This document shows positions 54,059 to 64,000 of a DNA stretch of 64,000 nucleotides, one piece after another. The stretch's first letter is position 1. Each line of letters starts with the position of its first letter. The position numbers were made by a program, and so were the translations under genes. Source of the DNA: Mrakia gelida. Lineage: Eukaryota; Basidiomycota; Tremellomycetes; Cystofilobasidiales; Mrakiaceae. The notes under the pieces are model-generated. The model did not search any database. It saw only the letters and a program-made list of their open reading frames with translations, and was not told the DNA's origin. The DNA is taken from assembly GCA_024345305.1 (NCBI GenBank), contig BRON01000015.1, positions 558,001 to 622,000 on the forward strand, written 5' to 3'.

Positions 54059-54921
54059 GGCTTTGGAAGGGTTGAGGTGTTGGGGTGTTGAGGGTGGGTG
54101 GGTTTGAAGGGAGAGATAGGAAGGAAGGGGAAGGGAAGGGAGAGGGAGGAGGATGTGGTTGGGAAGAGGACCTGGATTCGCCTTTTGTAGTCACCTGCTC
54201 CTTTTTGCCAGGAACGAGGGCCCAAAACGAGGTTCGAGGGGTTGAAACCATTTAAGAGCTGTTCTGCTAGTTTCGGGTCTAAGAGAGAGGGAGAGGGGAG
54301 TGGGAGGATGGGGGTGAGGGAGGTATAGAGAGACGAGAGAAAGGAGGGAAGAGAGAGAGAGAAAGGGTACTCACCGCCCGTCGTCGTCTCGTCGTTTCGT
54401 TCGTCAAGACGAGCTGGCCGGATCGTTCTTCCTTGCGATGAAAGAGAGGTGGAGGAGGGACGATTCAGTATATGGGCCGAGAAGGAACGAGATCCGACTC
54501 TATAGAAAGCAGAGGTAAGTGAGATGAGAACGTGAGCTCGAGCTCACGAGAAAGCACCCTCGATCGGAAACGACCCTCCTCTCTCCCCTGCCTCAATACC
54601 TCCTGCTACGTCCACATACATCGAAGCTCACTCGTCATAAAACGAAGCAAAACGAGAAGAGTCTGTAGTGTAATGGTAGATTTGTAGGAGTCAGCCCTCC
54701 GTCTCGGTTCCGACGCTCGAGTCACGACCGAGCTCACCATCTTTGAACTCCTTCCCTCCTCGAGTCTCGCCGTTTCCCTGCGAGGCAGAAGAGGATGACT
54801 TTCACGAAAGTCTGTAGAGTTGATCTGCTCATTTCATTGAATTTAGTTATCTTCGACGTTCCTTTTCCTTCCTAGTAGTAGTGATACAGCGTTTCAGTTT
54901 CGATTCGACGAGCTCAAGAGC
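54059..54921. other. Spacer: promoter of the GPI-type gene, 3' flank of the Rtc3-like gene
   Basis: No gene is recognised. The palindrome GTGAGCTCGAGCTCAC lies at about 54532-54547. CGAGAAGAGTCTGTAGT (54653-54669) also occurs at 43792-43808. The sequence after it looks faintly like a tRNA D-arm but does not fold as a tRNA. Confidence 0.45.
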
Positions 54922-55884
54922 TTATCGTCCTCCAGCTCCAGAAGCACCCCTGCGGCGAAGAAAGACGAACGAGAGAGCAGAGTCAGCGTCGGTCTTTTGT
55001 GAGAGAGAAGGAAGGAGGGGAGAGAAAGGAAGGAAGGAGACGGACGAACCTGCTATCGTTTGTCGAAGCGAATCCGGACGCAGAGATCTTCTTTCCCTCC
55101 TGGACCTTCCCGAGCTCGATGATCTTAGCGACGACCTCGACGTCTTTGGAGGTTCCGAACTGTGAAAGCGAAGAAAGAGAAGGGAAGGGGAGAGCGAGAA
55201 GAAGAGAGGACGGGGAGGGGTCAGCGAAACGAAGAGGGAGGGGAGATGGAGGGGAGGAAGGGAGGGAGGCGAGTTTGAAACAAGAACGTACGACGGTCTC
55301 AAGCTGCTGCTTGGAGGCCTTTCCGAGCTGCCCGGTGGCTCCCTGGGAGGAGAAGAAGACGTCGTAGGCTGAGGAAGAGGTGAAGATGAAGGCAGGAAGA
55401 GAAGGTCAGCTTCGATGTCGAAGGGAAGGGAGGAGCGAAGGGAAGGGAAGATGGTGGAAGGAAAGATGATGGAGGCCAAGGACAGCGAGAAGAGAGACGA
55501 TACGCACAAGAGACGACCTCGACGAGAGGGACAGACTTGTCCTCCTTGTACTTCTTGAGCTGAAGAAGGAGAAGGGGAGAGAGGATAGAAGGAAGAGAGG
55601 TCAGCGTGAGTCGTGTGACGTGGGATCTCGTTCAAGAAGGACGAGATGGCGAGCGAGCGAGGTCGAGCTGAGATGATGGGAAAAAACGAACCTCCTCGGG
55701 GTTGACGAAGATCTCGTAGGCGTCAGTAGACTGGTGGTCGGGCTGGTAGATGCTGAGAAAGAGTGAAGAAGCGAAGCAGAGAAGAGGGAAGGAGGTCAGC
55801 CCAATGGAAGAAGAAGGAGATGGAGATGGGAGGGGAAGAGAGAGAGCGAGAGGAGACTCACACTTTGGTGACGGAGTTGGGCAT
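54922..55884 (-). CDS. RTC3: Rtc3-like SBDS N-terminal-domain protein
   Basis: Small single-domain protein matching yeast Rtc3/Yhr087w. The start at 55884 gives MPNSVTKV, then SIYQPDHQSTDAYEIFVNPE, LKKYKEDKSVPLVEVVSCAY, DVFFSSQGATGQLGKASKQQ, LETVFGTSKDVEVVAKIIEL and GKVQEGKKISASGFASTNDS. It ends GASGAGGR at 54922. The pattern (IYQPD.QSTD.Y.I.VNPEE...SQG..G.LGK.SKQQL...FGT..DV.VV..I...GK.Q) is that of the FYSH/SBDS-N fold. The family is linked to RNA metabolism and stress in yeast; the molecular role is not well established. Six small exons have GTGAGT/GTACGT donors. The alternative name would be SDO1-like, but the C-terminal SBDS domains are absent, so Rtc3 is the better match. Confidence 0.9.
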
Positions 55885-56413
55885 GTTGGTGGAGTGAGAG
55901 GGGATGAGAGTGGGTGGTGTAGGGTGGATGGTTGGGGGGTTGGGCTGGTTTGAGAGTTTTGAAGTGTGGTGAGGGTTGGGGAGGAGGAAGCAAAGAGGCC
56001 CGGCTCTTTTCAGGCGCTTTCGTTGATTTAACCCTCTGCCTGATGACGAGTTCGTTTGGTGGGTACGATGCGGAGTCTGAATTTATATCTTTCTCCCATC
56101 TCCCTCTTCAACGCGTCGAAGAACTCTTCTCGCAGAGGCGAGAGTGGGAGGAGAATTCTCGGGAGGGTACGATCGCGACAGGGTCGAAAAAGAGCTAAAC
56201 TTGAGAAGTTGGTTCGTTCGGCCTTGCTCTCGTCCTCTGTTGCTGATCTTCTACGGCTCGTAGCCTACCACAACATGGTCAGACGATGCATTCGAGGCTG
56301 CTATACACCCACTCGGAGAAACCTCTCCTGAAAAGAGGAAGGAGAGTCAGGGCGACGCTTGGGCGACGTCGGTTTTCCCTCTCGACGTCGACCTCCTCCC
56401 CGCTGCCCTCAAG
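55885..56413. promoter_or_regulatory. Divergent promoter, Rtc3-like / GDSL esterase
   Basis: 529 bp between divergent start codons. It contains AACGCGTCG near 56112 and a C/T-rich leader before the esterase ATG. No gene was identified inside. Confidence 0.55.
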
Positions 56414-58005
56414 ATGCTCTTCCACACGTCAACAACTGCCTTCTTCTCGCTCTCAGCTCTCGCTCTAACTCACGCTCACCCCCTCGAAAAGGAAGCGCTC
56501 TCAGTCAGAGACTCGAGCAGCTGGAGCTGGGCGGAAACGGAACATGTGTGAGCTCGCGCGTTTCTTCGCCTTTCGCCGCTCGCTCTCTTCTCTAACCACC
56601 TTGATCCTCTGCCTCAGCTTCGGTTTCGGTGACTCGTACACTACTACCGGCTACAACGTCAGCGCTGGAATCCTCTCTCCAGATCCAGGATACGTGAGTT
56701 CGAATTCGACTCGGTCCTCCCCGTCGTCGCCTCGCTCGTCCGAACTCTACTTCTTCGCGGTCAGCTTCCTCGCAGTAGCAGTGCTGACGCTTCATTTTCT
56801 TCCTTTTTCTCTTCTGCAACTCGCACTTTCCCATCGCGTCGAACCAGACCGCCTCCGACGGGAAAAACTGGATCCAGTTCTTGACCGACGGAACGTACAA
56901 CGTCAACCCTTCGATCCACCTCTTCAACCTCGCTTATGGAGGAGCTACCATCGACTCGAAACTTGTCACACCATACCTTCCTACTGTCCAGTCTCTCAAA
57001 GGTTCGATCCTTCTCCGGCGATCGAAAGTCAGCGACTCAAACGCGTCAACGCGTTTTCGTTCTGACCGATCTTTCCTTTCGTCTCCTTTCGTCAGACCAA
57101 GTCGACTTGTTCGAGCAGTACTTCGCAGATAAACCGGCTGAGGCTAACTGGGATCCGGAGAAGACTTTGTTCGCTGTCTGGGTGGGGATCAACGAGTGAG
57201 TTCAGGTTCTGGACGCGCCTCGTTCGTCGTCGATGAGCTTTCGTCTTCCTCGTTCTTTCACCCAAGAACTGACTCAGATCCCCGTCATAACTCTACAGCG
57301 TCGGTAACGCCTGGTCTTGGACGAACCAAACCCTCTCGTCGTTCTTCGAAATCGAACAAAGTGAGTTTTCCGTCGCGTCGCCTCCCGCCCTCCCCGTCCC
57401 TCTCTTCCCTCGAAGCTGACACTTCCCTCGTTCTCTACGCGCAAAACTGTCAGCCGAGTATCTCTCACTTCTCACTCGACTCAACTCCTTCGGAGCCAAG
57501 AACTTCCTCCTCCTCAACGTCCCTCCTCTCGACCGAACACCTCTTTTCATCTTTCAAGGGTCGGAGGCCGTCTCCCTCGTCAAGACGGCAACTCAAACCT
57601 TCAACAAGGGTCTCCAGTCTATGGCCTCGAAGCTCCAGAAGAAGATAGTCGGGAAGGAAGGCTGGGTGGGGCTGTTCGAGACGGAAGACGTGTTCGACGT
57701 GAGCTCACACAACCCTGTCTTTCTTCCCATCTCCTTCACTTTGACGACATCTGACCGCGTTTTGCTCGTTAAAACAGCTCGTCCTCGACAACTCCAAGGT
57801 CCTCGGCTACACCAACGCGACTGGGTACGCGGAAGCCTACCAAAACGGCACTCCTCTTCCGACGACACAGAACACGACGCTCGGTCTCCTCCCCGTCTCG
57901 AGCTACGTCTGGCTCAACAGTCTTCATCCGACGTGGGGAGTTCACACAATCCTTGCTCATGCGGTCTCTTCGTTCCTGGCTGGGAAGGGGGAAGGGCTGG
58001 ATTGA
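56414..58005 (+). CDS. Secreted GDSL esterase (CE16-like acetylesterase)
   Basis: SGNH-fold carbohydrate/acetyl esterase, secreted. The start at 56414 gives MLFHTSTTAFFSLSALALTH, a signal peptide cleaved near AHP. Exon 1 ends at ETEH and is spliced with a split Val codon to FGFGDSYTTTGYNVSAGI, which carries block I with the nucleophile Ser in GDS. NWIQFLTDGTYNVNPSIHLF and NLAYGGATIDSKLV hold the block II Gly. DPEKTLFAVWVGIN is the block III region, with an Asn preceded by Gly-Ile and completed across an intron. Next come AKNFLLLNVPPLDRTPLF and block V SYVWLNSLHPTWGVHTILAH, with the catalytic His in LHP. The stop is at 58005. This layout fits the CE16/GDSL lipase-acylhydrolase group acting on acetylated oligosaccharides. 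Seven or eight exons. Confidence 0.9.
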
Positions 58006-58359
58006 TCGAGAGCAGGTCGTCGCGTCGTGCCGAGCTCAGTCTCGCCTTTTCCTTTTGCGTCCCCTTCATTGTCCCGAGATCGTATAGCCACGACTTCTGA
58101 GCTTCATCGTCCTTCTGAAAGTGCGAGACATAGAGTTTTGGCAACTTCGCAAGAGGAGGCAAAGCGTCGAGAGTCGAAAGGGCGAGGTCGCGCGTGCATT
58201 GGAATCGTCGTCGAGAGTCTAAGGTACAACAGGAGGAGCTAAGCTACCAAGACCGAGCACGAGCAGAGTAGTATAAGTGAAGAGGAAATAATAGGCAAAT
58301 GGAGAGAAGAGCGAAACGTGACGGGGGAGAGAGAAATGAAAGCGAAGAAAAGCGAAAGA
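58006..58359. other. Convergent 3' flanks
   Basis: 354-bp spacer between the esterase and the creC-like gene. No feature was recognised. Confidence 0.6.
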
Positions 58360-61225
58360 TCAACCGACAACACCCATCGCTCTGGGACCTCTCCGGATCC
58401 CTAGTCCTCCTCGTCCGTCCAGCGGAGATTTGACTTTTGAAGCTGGTCGAGCCCAGAATCGGACTTGAGCGTTACGAGAAACTGGAGAAGAACAGGGGCG
58501 AGGGAGAGGGGGTACGGGTCAGTTCGAGGTCGTTCGAGCGAGGAACGCGATCTCTCGTCGAGCTGGATCGAAAGATGAGAAAACGAACCTGTGCAGATGG
58601 AGTCGTTAACGAATATGATATCCATGAGGATCGAGGGATCAGTTGTTTTGGTCTGCGGAAGAGAGATAACGAGGGGGAGTGAGCACGCGCCGAGTTTCGA
58701 GGCAGGGCGAAGGAGAACGACGATTCACCATGACGGCCTGAAGCAGCGCGACCTCGGCTCGTGGAGGAGCGGGATGGAACCTGGGGCCGGACGTCGATCC
58801 AGGAGCGAAGAGGGGGAGGTTCGAGTTGGATTGGTAGTCGGATTGGCGACGAAGTTGGTGGGAGAAGGAAGCTGTCGAGGAGAAGGACGTCCGACGTTGG
58901 CCGGTGCTCTGCGAGGGGATGAGAGGGAGGAGGGGAGGAAGAGTCAGAGACAGAGATACGAGGAAAGAGCGAGATGGAGAGGAGAACTCACATGGTGATG
59001 TCTCGGTCGATGAAGACTCGCGGGAGAGAAGTCCCAAAGTAGGACCTTTCCGTCCTCTCCGACGCTTCCAAAGCTGAGAGACAGAGAGAGATAAACGAGT
59101 CAGTTTCTTCTTCATTCTTAGGTCGAGCAGCAAACGATCGAACTCACCGATATCGTCCCTTGCCGCTATCGCACCTCACAGGATCCCAAGCGAGACTCGT
59201 CACGAACGAGGTGTGACCCTGGCAACGAGCTACGACTCGCTGATCTCGCGGCGAGAGGATGGTGATGAGATCGTCCTGACCTCCAGACAGAAGGAATCTC
59301 GAGTCGGCGGACCACGAGAGACAGGTTAAACCACCGAAGTAGCTGGTGAAGACGTCGGTCAACCTGAAGGACGAGACGCGTCGACGAAAGAACCGAGTCA
59401 GCTTCGACGGTCGCCTTTCTCGCTCTTCCTCCTCGACGCGAACAAAGACAGAAAGTACACTTACCTCTCTCCAGCCAAATCCAAGATCCTCAACCCTCCG
59501 TCGTCGCCCGTCAAAGCCAGCATCCTCCCATCCGGACTGATCTTCCCGTTCGTCAGACCCTTCCCTCCGTCCGCTCCGTTCATCGAATGGGCGGCTGCAG
59601 CAGCTCCCGCCGCCGTCGTAGGCTTCTCAGGTCTCTTCTTCTCGACCGTCGAGGCAGGGTTGGCGCCAGTTCCAACGGCGACCTTCCAAACGGCGAGAGG
59701 GTTCTTCCCGACCATCTTGAGCTTCTCCTTGTCCTTCTCTCCCTCCCTCGCAGGTGCGTTTCGCCAGATGAACATCCCAGCCTCGGCTGCCTCCTCCGGT
59801 TGCTGCTGCTGCTGATGAGACGGGAGAGGATCGGGGTTGTAGGAGGACCAGGGAGGAGTGAAGTTGGCGTGAGGGTCGTCTCGTTCGATCGAGTAGGTGA
59901 AGACGTGACCGTCTTGATGCAGGGCGTAGAGGAGTAGAGCGTTGGTTGGATGAGGGAGGATGGAGAGGATAGGGGAGGGATGAATGACTCCTCCCTTGTT
60001 GAGTCGAGAGTACTTCCCAGAGAGAGGGTCTGGCGGGAGAAAAAGAGGGGAGGGGAGGAGATCGGTCAGCTGCGGCGAACGAGAATCTCGAGGAGTCGGA
60101 GGGAAGAGAAGGGAAGGTGAGCTCACCGAACCATACGATGTCGCCAGAGACGAAGCCGATGAAGACGTCGAGACGATCGGGTGCTGCTGTGAGCTGCTGA
60201 ACGGCGTGACAGGTGATGGCGACGCTGAAGGTGATTCGAGCGAGAGGTTCCTGTTCGCGACGCGGTTAAGAGAGAGCGAGGTCAGCCTCGTTCCACCGCG
60301 ATGTTTCCTCATCCTTCGATCATTGAGCGTTCCTCTCCATCCAAGAAACGAGATCGAGACGTACCTTTGCCTTTCCTCCGATCTCAACCCAGCCCAGCAC
60401 TCGTCCAAAGTTCCAGAAAGTCCACTTGACTTCCTCTCCTGCCTTCGACCTCTCCCCCAACAGCTTGTTCAAGCCCTCCATGCTCTGGATCCTAGTAACG
60501 AACGACGAAGAAGTCGACCTGATGTTGTTCTTAGGTCGAGGATGGGGTTGTTGACCTGCTGGACGACTTCCTCCTAGAAATCTCCCAGAGGCGAACGATT
60601 GGGAGAGGTCGGTGTTCTGGGGGAGAGGGGAGGCGACGGAGTTGGTCGCTGCGTCCGAGCCTGCTGAGGGTTCTTCCGACGCTGAGGAGGAGAGGGAGGC
60701 TTCGTAGGGGTTTTGGATAGGCGAGACGGGTTGAGTTGGAGTTCCGTTTGGGAGGAGGGGGGAGAGAGAGACGTTTTCCCCCTTGGCGGGAGGACCTCCG
60801 TTCGTGCCAGCTTCCTTCGATCCTCCTCCTCCTCCTCCCATCCCCAGCAAGCTTCCGAGACCAGGCATTCCATCTCGTTTGGGAGGGTACCAGACGGTGA
60901 CGATCGAGAGTTTTACTGGAAGGAGAGGGACTTGACCGGAGGTGACCGGCGAGGGCATGGAGGTTGGGAGGAAGGAGGATGGGTTGAACTTGTACTCTCC
61001 TTCTGGAGCGACGAACGAGTCGGGCTGGAGAGGAGAGTTGGGATTGGCGGGGTCCATCGAGTAGCGAACGTTGGTGCTCCCTAGCGTCGAAGAAGCGATG
61101 TAGAGGAGGACGGGAGCAGCGAACTGGAACGAAGGAGAGGTCGGGGGAGGCGAGCTCGAAGAGAGAGCGCTGGAAGCTGCAGGAGGAGGAGAGTGCGAAG
61201 AAGAGGGTTTGTGTGAGAAATGCAT
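58360..61225 (-). CDS. creC: WD40 protein, CreC/WDR20 family
   Basis: Regulatory partner of a deubiquitinase: in Aspergillus CreC stabilises CreB in carbon catabolite repression, and WDR20 activates USP12/USP46. The start at 61225 gives MHFSHKPSSSHSPPPAASSA, then disordered Pro/Ser-rich and Gly-rich segments (GLGSLLGMGGGGGG). The conserved N-terminal part is TFWNFGRVLGWVEIGGK, FSVAITCHAVQQLTAAP and RLDVFIGFVSGDIVWFDPLS, followed by KYSRLNKGGVIHPSPILSIL. WD repeats follow: LLYALHQDGHVFTYSIE, GKISPDGRMLALTGDDGGLR, YFGGLTCLSWSADSRFLLSG with GQDDLITILS, GHTSFVTSLAWDP, and FGSVGEDGKVLLWDFSP. The C-terminus has the typical last blade, NAQVRFWARP, and ends at 58360. The 'GGLTC..WS.D.....GGQDDLI..LS' block is characteristic of CreC. 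Confidence 0.9.
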
Positions 61226-62896
61226 CGTCTTCTAGCCACTTCGAGGGATGTTAGGGAGCTGCTGATGGGGTTGAAGGTGGGAGTTGGGTTTCTAGAGCAG
61301 GAAGGAAGGAAGACAGCGATCCTCGTTCTCCTTCCTTCGCTTGAGCTCGTCCCCTTCCGAGAAAGGCCCGCTCCGGGAAGGTTCCAGAGCAGCGAACTCT
61401 ACAGCCTCTCCTAGGACGCACTGAGACCTGGGGAAGGTTCGAGAGGGGATGGGAGACTCACAGGTCGAGAAAGGTGGGCTCTGGGAGATGGGCGGTTGGG
61501 GGAAGGGAGCAAGCGAAGAGGCGATCCCATCGGTGGGGTGGCACGAGGTCGCTGATCCCGAGTCAGGAATTGACGCCGAAAAAAAAGGGAGTCGGAAAAA
61601 TTGCAGAGGGAGGTCTGCTTAGTCAAGAGCGACAAAGTTTACCTTGTCGAACAAGGAGAGAAGAAACGAGGATGAAGGGGATCAGAAAGGCCGCCGCGAA
61701 ACTCATCGTCGCTGCCCTCTCTCGTTTGTTTTGCTGCCCTCGAAGACGTGTAGATGTGCTGGAGCGATATCTCGGGACGATGAAAGAGACTTCCTCCTCA
61801 ATGAGGTAGAAGAAAGCGCGTTTGACGTGTCACAGAATTGAGAACTGGAGAGACAGAATGGCGTCGAGCTCACCGCGTCTCCGGTTCGTCTCAGCTTTCA
61901 CCGCTATTGCCTAAGAGATCCCATGAGAATGATACGGAGCGAGAACTAAGTATCCACGGACTCACAACAGGGTGAAACTCCCGAAGGAGGAATACATAAA
62001 GAGAGCTCGAAGCGACTTCGCCCAGCGACGCGTCGCGTCGAGTTCTTCTCGCGCTTTCCCTATCTTTCCAGAGACTACAGTCATCCAGGGCAGGATGGAG
62101 CGATGAAACAAAACATGGCTGACAAGAACAAAAGAAATAATCATGCCCCCACCTGCATCGACGAAGGACCAGCCTCGGTCGCAGGTTTCGTTTGGACTCT
62201 TTAGAGGGCAAAGTTTCTATGACAGAAGGATTTGATCCAACAACCGTACCGCCACTTGAGCCGTATCGTTAAAACCCCATCCCCTGTCTTAGCCCCTTCG
62301 CTATCCCAGGAAGTTTCCACCTGTGCTGACAGCCCTTTCGTTCTGCTCCTTTTGACCTCGTTTTCAAACGCTTTCAGGCAAGATTCGGGGTACGTTCTTG
62401 CTTTCTGCTAAACGTTTCCCGAAGTCGACGCATCCTCGAAATCAACTGATGAACGGAGTCGAAGGAGGGGAAAGCAAGGGGGGCTGGTTCGTCCTCGGCG
62501 CGTCTCAGTTCGTTTTTCAATCCCACTTCCGATCGTCGAGCTTCCCGCTTTTCTTCTCTTCGGATCTATCCCGTGTTTCCTCTAGCTCACAATGCATCTT
62601 CTCGCTCACTAGCCGTGTCTCGAGAGCTATCTGGAAGAAAGGGAGATGCGAGAGAGAGCGAACCAAAGTCGATTGGACGCGTCGCCCGCTTTCAAGTTTG
62701 CAACGCTCTTCCCAGCCCCTCGAACCAGATCGCCAGGAGGGTTTCCCGCGCATCGAGTACTGAGTTTGTGAGTACTGAATCCGTTTCTCGCGATGGGAGA
62801 AGGCCCTTCAAGACCAACGTCGGGCTGCAAAGATTATCCTCTCGACCTCGGACGCGTGAACGACATTAGATCGACTCGTAAAGGTTCTCGAAGCGC
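61226..62896. other. 1.7-kb spacer between two minus-strand genes; no gene recognised
   Basis: Upstream region of the creC-like gene (right of 61225) and 3' flank of the rhamnosidase-like gene. Frames at 61891-62211 (minus) and 62398-62763 (plus) lack domains and good splice support. A minus-strand patch at 62235-62265 superficially resembles tRNA A/B boxes but cannot fold. A GTGAGT at about 61452-61458 on the minus strand may mark a 5'-UTR intron of creC. GACGCGTC-type palindromes occur near 62018 and 62688. Confidence 0.5.
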
Positions 62897-64000
62897 TCAC
62901 TCCATCCCCAACCTCCTCACCAGCAATGACGCGGTAGCAGACCAAGCGTGACAAAAGGACTGCAGTGCGAAGGACTTGTAAGGCGACAGCTTCGGGTCGG
63001 ACGGCACCCAAGTCTCGAAGAAGGTTTCCGCTCCCGCGTCGACCATCGATCTAAGAGAAAGAGAAGCGACGCGTCAGCGACTGTAGAGCGAGGAGAGATG
63101 AAACGGATTCGACTCACCCCCAGTATGAGATGATATGCTTCGCAGCGAGATCGTCCAGTCCTGCTTTGATGAACGCCTCGACGAGCTGTTCGGACGAAAG
63201 AAAAGACGCGGCGAGTCAGCTCCCTCCTTCTCGTCTGGTCTCCTTTCGTCTTCTCCCCACACCAGCCTTAGAGCTTACATAGTGATGCAAGTAGGGCGTT
63301 ACTCCCTCGACTCCTCCCTCCTCATAAGCCTTCCTCAGCGCGACCTTCGCCTCCTCTCCCTCCGTCACTCCAGCGAGAACAGCCCAAGCTTGAGATGCCC
63401 ATGAGATCTGGTCTTTATCGCCTGAGACGAAGACTCCTTGATCTGGTCGGAAGAAGGCTTTGCGGGAGGACTCGACGAGGAGGTTGACGAGCGAGGTTGG
63501 GGAGTGGGTGGAGGAAGGGAGGATGTGCGAGGAGGGAGGGACGGAGAGGAGAGTTTCGAGGGCCGAGAGGGCTCGGAGGGAGAGGATGAGGATTGAGTGG
63601 ATGGAGGAGGAGCGGGAGAGGGAATCGTTCCCTGAGAGGTGTGAAAGCGAAAGGTTGGGAATCAGTTGGGCGAGAAAGAGGGGAAGACATGACGACTGTC
63701 GATCGTCGACGCGACGGAACTCGAGCCTTTCGCTCGCTCGCCCTCGAGGACGAGAAAGTCAACTCACAGTCAACGAAGTGCCAGCGGTCCTGGTCTGGTA
63801 GAATAAGTGGATGAAGAGTCAGTATGAGAATTCTCGTCGCTCAAAACTTGCGAGCGAGAGCGAGAACGACCCACCAATCGATTCAAACCCTCCCGCTTCC
63901 TGGCAGACGTACACGTGCTCTTCGTTCAATCCAGTGAGAGCGAACTCAAACCTGAATAATGAGAGAGCATGTTTGTCAGCTCGATCCTCCTCTCGAGCGT
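62897..64000 (-). CDS. Alpha-L-rhamnosidase-like glycosidase (GH78 type), 5' end off the right edge
   Basis: C-terminal part of a six-hairpin (alpha/alpha)6 glycosidase. In transcript order: FEFALTGLNEEHVYVCQEAG with GFESI, then DQDRWHFVD spliced to WNDSLSRSSSIHSILILSLR. HFVDWND is the catalytic-domain signature of GH78-like enzymes. Next come GVFVSGDKDQISWASQAWAV, GVTEGEEAKVALRKAYEEGG, GVTPYLHHYLVEAFIKAGLD and AAKHIISYWG. The last exon is MVDAGAETFFETWVPSDPKL with SFALQSFCHAWSATASLLVR, ending RLGME at 62897. The motifs 'MVDAGA.TF.E.W.P' and 'S.CHAWS' match the expected C-terminus. Only about 300 residues are present; the N-terminal beta-domains and start lie outside. Substrate specificity beyond the family is not readable. 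No secretion signal can be judged. Confidence 0.85.

Noticed and set aside
54655..54725. tRNA-like sequence (TAGTGTAATGGTAGA ... GGTTCCGAC)
   Set aside because: D-arm-like and T-arm-like strings are present, but the 5' and 3' ends cannot form an acceptor stem.
61891..62211. Minus-strand frame of 106 codons in the creC/rhamnosidase spacer
   Set aside because: No recognisable motif, poor codon bias, no supporting introns.
62221..62275. Minus-strand tRNA-like patch (GGCTCAAGTGG ... GGATCAAATCC)
   Set aside because: It resembles A and B boxes, but spacing is about 10 nt rather than ~33, T and anticodon stems do not pair, and no T-run terminator follows.
1..64000. CRISPR arrays, prophage, insertion sequences, LTR retrotransposon genes
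   Set aside because: No regularly spaced identical repeats, no integrase, reverse transcriptase or transposase motifs in any frame I read. The organism is a eukaryote.

Overview
The window is nuclear DNA of a GC-rich, intron-dense fungus, most likely a basidiomycete red yeast of the Pucciniomycotina (Microbotryomycetes, Rhodotorula/Sporobolomyces-like). The clues are many short introns (about 45-140 nt) with GTGAGT/GTACGT donors, a GCTGAC-type branch site and CAG/TAG acceptors, strong C/G third-position codon preference, pyrimidine-rich leaders before start codons, and a full set of fungal housekeeping proteins. The species assignment is inference. I see no prophage, CRISPR array, rRNA, convincing tRNA or intact transposon.

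Layout. 1-10 kb: a gamma-glutamyltransferase (minus, running off the left edge), divergent from a COMPASS Shg1/BOD1-type gene (plus); an unnamed basic-N-terminus protein (minus); and LEU1, isopropylmalate isomerase (minus). 10.5-19 kb: an ARL5-type small GTPase (minus) sharing a 169-bp promoter gap with the DEAD-box helicase DRS1 (plus), then FRS2, the cytosolic Phe-tRNA synthetase alpha subunit (plus). 19-23 kb: a poorly understood stretch with a diverged ~330-bp duplication and a degenerate ~160-bp tandem repeat inside a candidate multi-exon gene. 23-34.5 kb: a Gln/Ser-rich unknown, a zinc-finger/coiled-coil protein (minus), a dubious minus-strand locus, a caprin-like RGG-box protein with a 3'-UTR intron, and a Bsd2/NDFIP-type membrane adaptor. 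35-47 kb: an unknown gene whose exon phases conflict, a DEP-DEP-RGS regulator of G-protein signalling, and an MCT-like major facilitator with a probable 5'-UTR intron. 47.5-64 kb: a short-chain dehydrogenase, PCF11 (minus), a small secreted probably GPI-anchored protein (minus), an Rtc3-like SBDS-fold protein (minus), a secreted GDSL esterase (plus), a creC/WDR20 WD40 protein (minus), and the C-terminal part of a GH78-like alpha-L-rhamnosidase (minus) running off the right edge.

Genes are mostly independent housekeeping or regulatory units. Loose functional groups are RNA metabolism and ribosome biogenesis (DRS1, FRS2, PCF11, caprin-like, Rtc3-like), trafficking and ubiquitin (ARL5, Bsd2-like, creC), and nutrient scavenging (GGT, MFS transporter, esterase, rhamnosidase). 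No gene-cluster logic is evident. The most distinctive signals are structural: repeated use of very small exons (12-30 nt) that carry conserved motifs, strong over-representation of the palindrome GACGCGTC mainly in introns and spacers, and two degenerate duplications. Exon joins were made by eye from splice signals and homology to known families, so boundaries are approximate unless coordinates are stated.
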